This document shows positions 10,567 to 19,418 of a stretch of 22,445 nt of DNA, in pieces (the stretch's first letter is position 1; the number at the start of each line of letters is the position of its first letter). The stretch is taken from NCBI GenBank assembly GCA_015680685.1, contig MNCI01030830.1:1-22445 (forward strand). The letters run 5' to 3'. The DNA is from Gnetum montanum (taxonomy: Eukaryota; Streptophyta; Gnetopsida; Gnetales; Gnetaceae). The translations under genes were made by a program, and so were the position numbers. Below the pieces are notes generated by a model. That model was not told the DNA's origin. It did not search any database and saw nothing but the letters and a program-made list of their open reading frames with translations.

Positions 10567-11035
10567 AAGTATGATGTGGGCTGCCAATGAGACATAAACC
10601 AACTAAATGATTTTTATAGCTCACCCTAAATATATATATGCTTAGGTGGACTTGTACTTAAATTCTTCAAGGTTTTGAATGCCTAAAATAATGGGATTCT
10701 AAATTATTGTCGTCATGAGCTAAAGTCATAGTAACCCAAGGATTTGATCATATTTTTTTTATTGTTACTATCCACTTATAACAAAGATTAATTTTTTATA
10801 AAAAATCCATTACTAGATATTACATAAAGTCTAATGTAGGTTGTCATTGAAAGATGAACCAACTAAATAACTCTTTATGCTTAGCCTAAAAATTTTGTAT
10901 GTTTGGGTGGACTTATACTTAAATTCTTTAAGGTTTTGATTGCTCAAAATAATATGATTACAAGTGATTGTTGTCATGGGCTGAACTTTTTAAAGTAACC
11001 CAAGTATTTAATTACGATTTTTTATTGTTACTACT
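10567..11035. repeat. Two-copy tandem repeat, about 260-bp period
   Basis: Copy A (about 10567-10776) and copy B (about 10827-11035) share blocks in the same order: ACCAACTAAAT, GGTGGACTT, ACTTAAATTCTT, AAGGTTTTGA, AGTAACCCAAG and TTATTGTTACTA. Identity by eye is roughly 75-80%. Copy B stops at the 5' LTR of element 2, while copy A continues TCCACTTATAAC, so element 2 landed inside copy B. The missing tail of copy B should lie beyond the 3' LTR, outside the window. Confidence 0.75.
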
Positions 11036-11915
11036 TGATGAAGTGTTCAGTTGATGCGTCGACTGGGCCATGTTATTGAAGCCTCGTTGACATGGTCATG
11101 GTGACGTGACCCCATTGACACATCCATTCATGTGTTAACGTGACCTCGTTAACACAAAGTCTATCTTCTACTATAAATATGTGTGCACCTGCAACATTTA
11201 TGGCATCTTTTGAGTTAGTTGTAGCGAAGCTCTTGTAGTTTGTTTCTGTGAAAGTTAGAATATTTCCCAAGTGCCCACAGTAGGAGTGAGAAGGGTGTAC
11301 AACTCTTTATTCAAGCGCTAATGTACCTGAGCCCATTGGCGTGACTCGTAATAAAGACGAGCTTTTTGAACATTCCTTGTAGCATTTGGATTTAACTACT
11401 TAAGCATTAAAACATTTTAATCATTCTAAATGCCTTTATTATTATCGTTTTATGATTACAGCCCTTTTCATAGTTTATAAGAACCATAGGCACAGCCATC
11501 TCGAACATATACTTGACACTTGGCAACCCAGTGATGCTTAACGTCTTGTAACCTAGTAGTGGTTAGGACATGCTTAGGATGTGCATGAAAGATGGGACCA
11601 GTTGTTTATGCTAGGGATAGTTAAGCAACAAAGTAGAGCCATTGTAAAATTATATAGCTTTTCATTTCCTACACTAAAAGAATCAAACCTTAAAGATAAA
11701 AAGAAAACTAATAAAAATTATTTGCCTCAATCTCACTCAACCATTGCTTAAAAATATCACAAGTGAGGTTGAGAAGGAAATGACCATTCTAACTGAGGTT
11801 TTTCTAGCTAGAATTCTATGTATGTAAGTTCTTACAGTCTACGAAATTCGACTGAGTCGCGCGTGCACGCTCATGGTTCGTATGGTTTGGCGTAGGGGTA
11901 CCTCACCGCTCATCA
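11036..11915 (+). repeat. 5' LTR of element 2
   Basis: Starts TGATGAAGTG and ends CCGCTCATCA. Its first 255 bp or so align with 22220-22445. A clear TATA box, TATAAATAT, is at 11172-11180 and AATAAA is at 11350-11355, so the transcript start is likely about 30 bp after the TATA box. It keeps several CpGs, for example GTCGCGCGTGC near 11855. Its last 75 bp or so resemble the LTR end of element 1. Confidence 0.92.
11172..11180 (+). promoter_or_regulatory. TATA box of the element 2 5' LTR
   Basis: TATAAATAT in a CTAC-rich context, followed by GTGTGCACCTGC. The matching position in the 3' LTR (near 22338-22345) is removed by a deletion of about 30 bp. Confidence 0.6.
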
Positions 11916-11916
11916 T

Positions 11917-11934
11917 TGGCACCATTGCCAGGGA
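11917..11934 (+). other. Primer binding site of element 2 (tRNA-Asp)
   Basis: TGGCACCATTGCCAGGGA starts one base after the LTR. Against the complement of the plant tRNA-Asp 3' end, 15 of 18 bases match, and each of the three differences is CpG changed to CpA. The ancestral site was therefore probably a perfect match. Confidence 0.88.
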
Positions 11935-12090
11935 CTATTAGTCTTACATGTGCTATCTAGTCTTAGCAAGATTGCCATTCACTTTGTTGGAATGGACCCA
12001 ACATATTGAAATCTACGGATGCTAGGAGGCTTAAGCAAAGAGTAAGGCACACCAATCTATTTGTTATCTAACATCAAGAATGTCTTCTTC

Positions 12091-12102
12091 TTACAGGTAA
12101 GA
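12091..12102 (+). promoter_or_regulatory. Candidate splice donor just after the gag start of element 2
   Basis: CAG|GTAAGA, with the cut after 12096, matches the plant 5' splice consensus well and lies 17 bases after the gag ATG. The TAA in the GTAAGA is also an in-frame gag stop that may derive from CAA. If so, the donor is a product of decay and not ancestral. In element 1, ATG|GTGAGA after 2413 is a weaker equivalent. Confidence 0.35.
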
Positions 12103-12667
12103 CAAATCCTACCCACCAATGCTGCAAGAATGTCGAGTGGTATACGCACATCCAGATGAGTATATACCCAACTTCACCTTTATCCTGCATTAGGATGAGC
12201 ATATGCGATGATGGGACATGAAGGGCAACATTATATTACCCCCTAATCGATCAGTTCCTAGAATGCTACTCCAAACTCTTGCCAAACTAGGCATTCAGGA
12301 CCACGGTGTGGAGTACATAATGGAGGATCATGATTATCAAGACTATCGTCCAAATGAAGCACAATGTGCATGGGACTAGCAACAGGTAGAACGCCATGAG
12401 TACATAAAGGGAAAACAATTTAGTAACCCTTTGTTCTTGCAAGGCCTGCATGACGATGAGGAACCTGTTTCTCACAGTTCCCATTCATCCAAACCTCCTC
12501 CACTACACTAAATCATCCAATCCATCATACAAAGTAAACAATTAGGTGACTAGGAGTCCCAAGGTGATGGAGGATCTCACAAAAAAGATCATGGCAAAGG
12601 AAAGGAGGGACATGAAGATTGAGGCCATCATTAGAGCAAAGGAGGGGATCGACATCGTGGCAGTGTT

Positions 12668-12705
12668 GGTTCTCCTCCCTCTTCTCCCTCTTCTCCATCT
12701 TCTCG
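12668..12705 (+). repeat. Pyrimidine-rich low-complexity tract in gag
   Basis: A run of TCTCCC/TCTTC-type units coding, in the gag frame, for a Ser/Pro stretch. Element 1 has a Ser-rich tract (TCC/TCT/TCA codons) in the equivalent place, about 2665-2700, so a Ser-rich linker is a family trait expanded by slippage. Confidence 0.6.
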
Positions 12706-13857
12706 TTCCACTTTTTCTTCACCAAGTTCTGACTCCAATTGCAATCGTTGTAATAAGGATTGGGATGTTGGTGATCAGAAGGATCAACAAGACCGCAAAG
12801 ACTGACAAGGACAACATGAGGAAAGGCATGACCAATCATGCAAGTCTCACTATCAAGAAAGGAGAGGTAGAAAATCGTCATAGACATCATGGGCATTAGC
12901 AAGACTATGACTTAGATGAACCACTACTTGCTACTCAGACCATGCTTAACATAGCTGAGGTAGTTTGAATACCCACCAGGCACTTAAAAGATAACCGGAT
13001 CAAGTGCTTTGACATGAACAACATCCCCAAATTTGAAGGGGGATATAATCATGATCTATAGGATTACTTACAAGTATTTCATGATGCCTGCACCTTGCAG
13101 AATATAGACAATGATTGACAAAAACTCAAACTATTCCCCCGAATACTCATCAAGGAAGAAAAAAGCTAGTACTAGTCTTTGGAGCCAAAATCAATCAGGC
13201 GATGGACTATAATGCTGGAAATTTTCAATGATAAATACTAAATCTACTCTAGAGTGTCTAATCTAGGATGAAAAATTCAAGGATGGAAACAAGATGGCCA
13301 TGAACCCTTGGATTTAGTCATGGGTAGATATTACTCATTATTACACCGATGCCTTGGTCATGGCTACTCTCAGTGGGAACAACTCTAGCATATCATAGAT
13401 GGGCTTCACTTTAAAATATGAAAGACCCTTAGCATTTACACTGAAGGACAACTATATGAGTTAAGGGCCCATCAACTATAGCACCTAATTAAGCAAGTGG
13501 CCAAAGAGGAGGGGGAGCTAAGGAAAAATGAAAGCGCAAAAGAATATAATCAGGACCCTTCCATCTGAAAGAAATAAGTTCAATTTTCTGAAGATGAGGA
13601 GGAATCATCACTAGATTCAGCGATGAACTGAAAAACCTTGCCCATACAAAAATTTTCTTTTGAAATTTTTTCCAAGGTTGATAAGATGTGGGATTCTTTG
13701 GATGAAAATTCCAAAGTACCTTGAAAATCATAGAGGAATCTAAAGAGCAAAGTAATGATTGAGATCAATGTAGGAGAAGAGAAGCTAAGCATGCCTACCA
13801 CAAAGGTAAGGGCAAAGTTACTATGACAAAATAGGTTGCAAACTTGAAACCTACCCC

Positions 13858-14066
13858 CATTGAAGAAAAGCAACATTCAGCTCGAGTTGGCAAACCAATC
13901 CATTACTATTCCCTTAGGATTAGTAGAAGATATTGTGACCACCGTTTATGGGTGGTCCTATCCTACTGACTTCCTGGTCATCTGTGTTGATAATTGTAAG
14001 GGGATTTTTCTGATCATAATGGGAAGAGCTTGGCTTAGCATGGTGGATGCACGATTGGGACTCTAA
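13858..14066 (+). pseudogene. Protease C-terminal remnant
   Basis: About 68 residues with IQLELANQSITIPLGLVEDI and, 46 residues on, LIIMGRAWL, the match to the ILGRPWL end of retropepsin-like proteases in plant gypsy elements. The Asp-containing active-site motif that should lie just upstream is missing. The sequence before 13858 is gag-like, so the deletion that removed the gag tail also removed the protease N-terminus. A short frame on another phase (14047-14253) follows without recognisable content. Confidence 0.7.
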
Positions 14067-14454
14067 GATCTTTCTTTTGAAATTTCAAAAGAAAATCCTT
14101 TTGGGAATATTGAGAAGAAGTGTGTTCCATGCATCACGTACAATGACTCTAGGTGCAACTGTGTGTAGCAGCTTTGGTCCACTAAGTGAGCATCCATTCA
14201 AGCATGTAGTTGGTATGCCAAAGAATCACAAATTCAACGATGTCTATACATAGAAATCACTACTTAAGAAGGCACCCGGTGGCTGACCTCTGACTTTGAT
14301 ATTAGCACTCTATGCATGGAATCCTCTGAGGGCCTTATATGTGCCTATATGGAAAGCATGAACAAACTAGAGAAGGTCCATCAACAAATTTCCACTATTG
14401 ATGACAATGATGATCGAGGAAAGCTACAGATCCCTGAAAGATTTAGATAGGAGC

Positions 14455-15480
14455 CCCTAGAACTGAAATCCTTCCTAGCCAATTTGGAATATGCATTCTT
14501 GCAAAATGGTAAGCTAGTAATCATCAATGCCACTCTTGCTCCTGAACAAAAGAAGAGATTTCTAAAGATGGTAAACAAATGGGTGGCTGCTTTTGCATGG
14601 TCATATCTTAAACTAACAGAAGTTGATCTTAGGGTATGCCAACATTGGATTTATATCGACCCCTCCATAAAGCCACAATGATAGCCACAAAGATGATTGA
14701 ATCCCAAAATGAAGTAAATCATCAAGGATGAAATTGAACAATTGCTAAAAGTGGGGTTCATCTATTCCATTGTAGATAGCAAATGGGTCAGCCCACTCAT
14801 ATTGTGCCAAAGAAGGATGGCAAATGAAGAGTCTTTGTAGATTTATAATTACTAAATATGGCAACTTTTAAGGACCATTTCCCACTTCCGTTTGTGGATC
14901 AGGTGTTGGATACTATTTTGGGGCATTGTTACTATAACTTTTTGGATGGTTATATAGTGGCTATAACCAAATCTAGATTGTGCCCAAAGACCAAGCCAAG
15001 ACAACATTTACAATTCCCTGGGGGAAATTTTGCATACAAGAAGATGCCCTTTGGCCTATGCAATGCGCCTACAACCTTCCAACACCTCGTCCTCAACATC
15101 TTTCAGCAACAGATTGGCAATGGAGTAGAAGTTTTCATGGATGACTTCTCTACCTATGGAGCAACATTTGAGCAAGCCTTGGACTAGCTTGAGCAAGTTT
15201 TACAAAGATGTATGGAAACTAATTTACAGCTCAACTGGAAAAAGAGCCACTTGATGGTCCAAGAGGGCATTGTTCTAGGGCATGAAATTTCACAAGCAGG
15301 GATTGGTGTGGATCTTGAAAAGATCAAAATCATCCAAGGAATTACCAGTCAACCAGGCATTGTAAAATATGTCCAATCATTCCTTGGATACATTGGTTAC
15401 TATAAATGCTTCATTGAGAATTTCTTGAAGATCATCAAGCCATTGGTGAAACTAACAAAGAAGGACTCTCTGTTTGTCTA
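14455..15480 (+). pseudogene. Reverse transcriptase domain
   Basis: The domain begins with a family linker (PLELKSFLANLEYAFLQNG at about 14455). Then come the N-terminal RT part with DEIEQLLKVGFIYSI and SKWVSP, a frameshift, and VPKKDG. Catalytic motifs follow: FLDG with Asp at 14945, MPFGLCNAPTTFQ near 15042-15080, and VFMDDF with both Asp codons at 15140-15145. Thumb-type motifs GIVLGHEIS and QSFLGYIGYYKCFIENF follow. All three catalytic Asp are present, so loss of function comes from stops and the frameshift. FMDD in place of YVDD is common in this branch. Confidence 0.92.
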
Positions 15481-15481
15481 G

Positions 15482-15950
15482 ACTAGGGAATGTGAGTATG
15501 CATTCCAAAAACTAAAATAGAAACTCATAGAGACTCTAGTTCTATGGGCACCCGACTGGTCTTGACCATTTCACATCATGATGGATGCATCTAATTATGC
15601 ATTGGGAGTTGTGCTCACATAGTTGAATGACTAGAGATGTTCATATTACATCCACTATGCAAGCCAAAGCATTGTGGGTGCTCAGCTCAATTACACCACC
15701 ACCAAAAAGGAATTAATGATGGTGGTGTTCGCCTTGGAAAAGTTCTGACACTATGTGCTCAGATAAAAAGTGTTTGTACATATTGACCACAATGCCATCC
15801 GATTCCTTATGAACAAACCAATGGTGAGTCCTCGTGTCATATGGTGGCTCATGATCCTTCAAGAATTCAACCTTACTATGGTGGACAAAAAAGAAACTGA
15901 GGATGTGGTTGCTAACCACTTATCTCAGTTACAATGGGACAACATAGAGT
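15482..15950 (+). pseudogene. RNase H domain with a mutated active-site residue
   Basis: The domain degrades RNA in RNA-DNA hybrids. The first catalytic Asp is in DASNYALGVVL (15584), the Glu in KKELMMVVFALEKF (15710), and the next Asp in HIDHNAIRFL (15785). The last acidic position, expected in a DHLSR-type motif, reads ANHLSQ, with AAC at 15914 in place of GAC, a G-to-A change that would abolish catalysis. Stops at about 15518, 15563, 15620, 15632, 15749 and 15764 are mostly TAG or TGA. No second (archaeal-type) RNase H is seen after it. Confidence 0.88.
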
Positions 15951-17262
15951 AGGAGGAGCCACTCTCTGACCAATTTCTAGATGAACTTCTCTTCACTAGA
16001 GCAATCGCCAAGGAAACGTCCATAGGATCAACTTGGTTTAGCAACATCCTTACCAATATTCTAACACAAGAGTTACCAAAGGAGTGGGATCATCATAAGA
16101 AGCAACAATTTCTTCACAAGGCCAAGCACTTCATGGAAATCAATGGACACCTTTACAAGGTATGTGCGGATGGCTTGGTTAGATGGTATGTCCATGATGA
16201 GGATAAACTATGCATCCTTCAAGATGTTCATGAAGGCCCTTGTGGGGGCCACTATGTTGGACGATGCATGACCATTAAGATCCTACTTGCAAGATATTAC
16301 TAGCCTACACTCTTCAGAGATGCTCAATAGTTCGTCTGCTCCTATGAACAATGTCAACAATATGGCGGGATGATAGCATGAATGGAGGGACCTCAATAGT
16401 GGATCGAACCACTAAAAACCTTCGATATTTGGGGCATAGATTTCATGGGTCCCATTGCACCCATGTCCAATAGGAAGGCATATATCATTGTCACAGTAGA
16501 CTACTATACAACCACAGCCACATGGTTTGTCCAACAAAAAATCGTGAACAAGTTTGGTGTGTCATGTGCACTCATTTTGGATAATCTCACTCACTTCATA
16601 GGCAATACTTTTCATAAACTCATGCAGAACTACATAAATTTACAACACCCTATCACCCCAAAGCCAATGAGCAAGCAGAAGTCACAAATAGCGAGATTAC
16701 AAAGATCCTAACTAGGACCATTAGCAAATATAGGAGAGATTGGAGCAAAAAACTTAATGATGCCCTCTGGGCCTATTGCTCAATGTGAAAACTTCCTATT
16801 GACTACTCTCCTTACGAGTTAGTGTATAGGAAACTACCAAAACTTCCAATTCAGGTAGAACTCTAAACACTATCTACCGCTAGTGACTTGGGTCTTGACT
16901 TATCACTAGCACAACAAGAATGACTCATCAACTTGAATGTGTTAGATGAAAATTGACTAGTAACCCTATCATCAAATGAAATACACAAGGCCTATAATAA
17001 AAAACATCATGATCTTAGGATTCGAAAGGTAACATTTTAATGTGGAGATAAGGTACTCTATTGGAACTCCACACGTGTACTGCAACATGTTAAGTTTCAG
17101 ACACTATGGGAGGGACCTTATATTGTTTCTAAAACCTTTCCATTTGGGGCCCTACTTATACACAAACCTAAGGATCCCACAAAAACACAGTTAGTTAATA
17201 TGCAACAATTAAAACCCTTCCATGACCTCCACCAAACTAGTGTCAATGCCCTCTCATCATAA
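15951..17262 (+). pseudogene. Integrase domain
   Basis: The zinc module has two His (16229 and 16250, spacing X6). The following pair reads VCSYEQC, where the first Cys of the usual CX2C is Tyr (16343). In the core, the first Asp is in IWGIDFMGP (16439), the second in LILDN (16580) and the Glu in EQAEVTN (16678). The two Asp are only 47 codons apart, shorter than usual, so about ten residues appear deleted. A frameshift near 16645 separates the second Asp from the Glu. The C-terminal part keeps DALWAY, LPIDYSPYELVY, GDKVLYWN and WEGPYIVSKTFPFGALLI, ending LKPFHD. No chromodomain is seen. Confidence 0.9.
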
Positions 17263-17926
17263 AGTTAACCTCGTTTCATTTTCTGGATCTCCTCCTCCTA
17301 GCTTAGTCATGAGGGAGATCACCATCCATGCTAAAAAACTTCTACTGGCTCCTTAGTTGTTTTTGAAAGTTTTTCTTTTACACCTTTTTGTTTTACAACA
17401 TCATTTGTATGTTTGATCATTCTTACTTACTTTTTTTCTTTATTTATTTCTATATGTATATACATACTTATCCTTCGATTATTTTATACTTTTCATTAAT
17501 GAGTTGTCCTAGTGTCATAGGATGTACTGGTGCAGTTGTTTCTCTTTCTAATGGTTTGCATGTTATGGTCTACCTATTATATCTAGTTCCTGCCTTAGAA
17601 TTTTTGTTCCAGCAAGCCATGTTATACTTTCATTTCATGTAATAGCCAGTGAGTCCACGTCATCCACCCATCCATCCACTCCATGGTTTTCCTTATTTTG
17701 GAAACATGCAATCCCTTTCCATTAAAAATAACTTTAATTAATTTGTGACTTACGTAGTTTTCGGACTTGAGGAGGATCCAATGGTTTGAATAGGGTGTGA
17801 CTTCAATAAAAATGCAACATTCTTCATACTTTTCTATTCCTTTATATGTGAGAGTTTCCTCACAAAATTCTTACCACTCCATATGCTCTCATAATAGGAA
17901 GTTAAATGGCAATTTGTCCTTGCATG

Positions 17927-18089
17927 GTGTGGTTCTCATAATTCAAAAAAAAAAAAGAATGAGGATTCAAAGCACACCCCTTGGACCAAATGCATGTGAA
18001 AACATAGGGGTCTTTGCATGTTGTGGTTCCCATAGGAAAAAAAACAAAACAACAAACACATGGAAATTCAATGCATACCCCTTAGACCA
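17927..18089 (+). repeat. Imperfect tandem duplication with A-rich cores
   Basis: Copy 1 (17927-17988) and copy 2 (18011-18089) each run TTGCATG(G/T)TGTGGTT, CATA, an A-rich run, ATTCAA(A/T)GCA, then ACCCCTT(G/A)GACCA. The A-run lengths differ (12 A in copy 1), as expected from slippage. Confidence 0.7.
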
Positions 18090-18917
18090 CCTCTAATGGG
18101 CTACAAGCACTAGTTATGGGACTTGTTTTGTCCCCTCTAAATAAGGTTATTTTTCACTTCCTATATCTCACTCATGTTGGAATGGTGGTTGTTTTGTGGA
18201 AGCATTCTTGTGCCTCAAGGGATGGACTAGTCTTCGAATGTTGATGTGATGTCATTGAGCGTGGTTGGTTTTGGGTCTAGCCTGAGGATGGATCCTACCA
18301 AGTCACTTAATCCCACATTTCATAAGGGGATTTCATGTGAAAAAATTTAGGAATTCCATTTCACATACTCTTCTCTTCATCAATTGCTTTCCATTACTTA
18401 CCTCACTACCAGTTTTATGTTTTGATCGTTTGTCATGCTTTGCTAGAACTCATAAATTCTTCGGCTAGTTCTCATGGATGTGAGTATTAAGTTGTGGTGA
18501 AGATTAATTAACTACAAGGCCCATGGAGTCATATGTTGATAATGTGCAAGGGAAATTGAGGCTAATGCCTACTATGGGGAGGACCCACTTTCATATCCTT
18601 TGGTCTTGGTTGTTAATCTCTTGCCCCTTTGATATAGTTGGTTGATCGTCTCTATGCTACCCATTGCATGACTCTTCACCAACAAAGTCCCATATTATGA
18701 CATTCTCCTAACTTCAACTCTTCTTTTGATCACTATCTTCCTTCCTCTTTCTCTCATATTGTTCTCTAGTTTCTAGGTTCTTGAATCACCCCAACTTTAT
18801 GCTCCAATCCAAAGATTTGAGCTCTTAATTCATTGGTCAATGCAAGTCAACTAAGTTGAACAACTGCATTAACTAGGCCCTCTATACACATCCCCCTACA
18901 TTTACATAGCCTTGTTT

Positions 18918-18990
18918 ACGCGACCCCATCGATACATGACAAAAATACTATATATACCCACATTGCACCTCTGATGTTTAAGCATTTATT
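18918..18990 (+). promoter_or_regulatory. LTR-like internal core promoter upstream of ORF3
   Basis: GCGACCCCATCGATACAT (18920-18937) resembles GTGACCCCATTGACACAT in the 5' LTR (11106-11123). A TATA box TATATATA follows at 18949-18956, then GCACCT and TTTA.GCAT.T.TT blocks in the same order and near-same spacing as after the LTR TATA box at 11172. The match is short and by eye. It could be a duplicated piece of LTR promoter serving ORF3, whose ATG is 470 bp downstream, a nested LTR scrap, or chance. Confidence 0.35.
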
Positions 18991-19103
18991 CACAAAGCAA
19001 GGGGAATTTTTTTTTCATTTTTCTCCATCAAGTCTTCTTTCCGAGCACATACCATTTCTACCGCATGTTCCAATCCAACCATTCTTTCACCCTTTGTGCT
19101 ATC

Positions 19104-19140
19104 GGGGGTATGATCTACATTGTGGGGGGGGTGGGGTGGG
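19104..19140 (+). other. G-rich run, possible G-quadruplex
   Basis: Runs of 5, 8, 4 and 3 G (19104-19108, 19124-19131, 19133-19136, 19138-19140). The last three runs alone satisfy a four-tract G3 pattern with one-base loops, because the 8-G run can supply two tracts. It lies about 280 bp before the ORF3 start. Confidence 0.5.
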
Positions 19141-19404
19141 ACGAGGTCTATGATTATTATGGTTATCAAATTATTATGATTATCAAAGAATTAACACCTC
19201 TTAGGGAACATACAAGAAAAAATAAAAAAAACAACAAAATAATTATAAATTGTAACTCATCATGTTTTATTGTTTTTTTCTAGCCCCTCAACTACACTCC
19301 GGGGAACCTAACAAGATGCACGTGTCAGTGTTATAGCTTGGTCAAAATGAGAAGGTGTATTATTACTATTCTAAGCAAATCATACACATTTTAATTCATG
19401 GTTA

Positions 19405-19418
19405 TCCTATGACTGCAG
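19405..19418 (+). promoter_or_regulatory. Candidate splice acceptor at the ORF3 start of element 2
   Basis: CCTATGACTGCAG ends exactly before ATGGCACC. Element 1 has TTAAATGATTATAG directly before ATGGCCCC (5509-5522). The AG|ATGG arrangement in both elements fits a spliced ORF3 RNA, but neither pyrimidine tract is strong. Confidence 0.3.

Larger units (their letters stand above)
12080..13850 (+). pseudogene. gag: Decayed gag of element 2, C-terminus deleted
   Basis: The ATG at 12080 (MSSSYR) opens a frame that continues with stops to about 12880. It covers an N-terminal part with YAHPDEYIPNFTF and LLQTLAKLG, then a Ser/Pro tract. A frameshift near 12890 leads to the capsid core at about 12910-13560, with KFEGGY, LKLFPRILI, IQGWKQDGHEPLDL and KQVAKEEGEL. 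The core matches element 1's gag at roughly 60% of residues. Stops include several TAG, two TGA that fit lost Trp or Arg, and a TAA. After 13560 only a short charged piece remains before the protease, so the Pro/Tyr-rich tail and Cys/His cluster seen in element 1 are absent. This looks like an internal deletion of about 1 kb or more. Confidence 0.85.
13858..17262 (+). pseudogene. pol: Decayed pol of element 2 (protease remnant, RT, RNase H, integrase)
   Basis: Pol supplies the enzymes for copying the element RNA and inserting the DNA. Domains appear in the Ty3/gypsy order over 3.4 kb, ending at TAA 17260-17262. The frame changes at about 14060-14460, near 14795 (before the RT core) and near 16645 (inside integrase). 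From about 14800 to 16640 one frame holds across RT, RNase H and the start of integrase with only stop codons. Many stops are TAG or TGA at expected Gln, Arg or Trp positions. Domain details are given separately. The copy cannot make an active enzyme. Confidence 0.92.
17263..19418. other. Long noncoding spacer between pol and ORF3 of element 2
   Basis: 2.16 kb with no protein-family signal. T-rich open frames at 17388-17642 and 17797-18096 look like composition effects. Within it are an imperfect tandem repeat (17927-18089), an LTR-like core promoter (about 18918-18990), a G-rich run (19124-19140) and a possible splice acceptor before ORF3. The spacer is much longer than in element 1 (about 0.74 kb). 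Stretches 18090-18900 and 19141-19400 show nothing I can name. Confidence 0.6.

Noticed and set aside
12525-12902. Long minus-strand frame across gag
   Set aside because: It overlaps the decayed gag, whose plus-strand translation aligns with element 1; the minus frame is a shadow of the low-complexity tract.
13580-13876. Minus-strand frame at the gag/protease boundary
   Set aside because: Opposite strand to the gag end; no family signal and Ser-rich by composition.
17388-17642. Hydrophobic 84-codon frame after integrase, as an envelope-like protein
   Set aside because: The hydrophobicity comes from a T-rich stretch; there is no homologous frame in element 1 and no signal or fusion-like layout.
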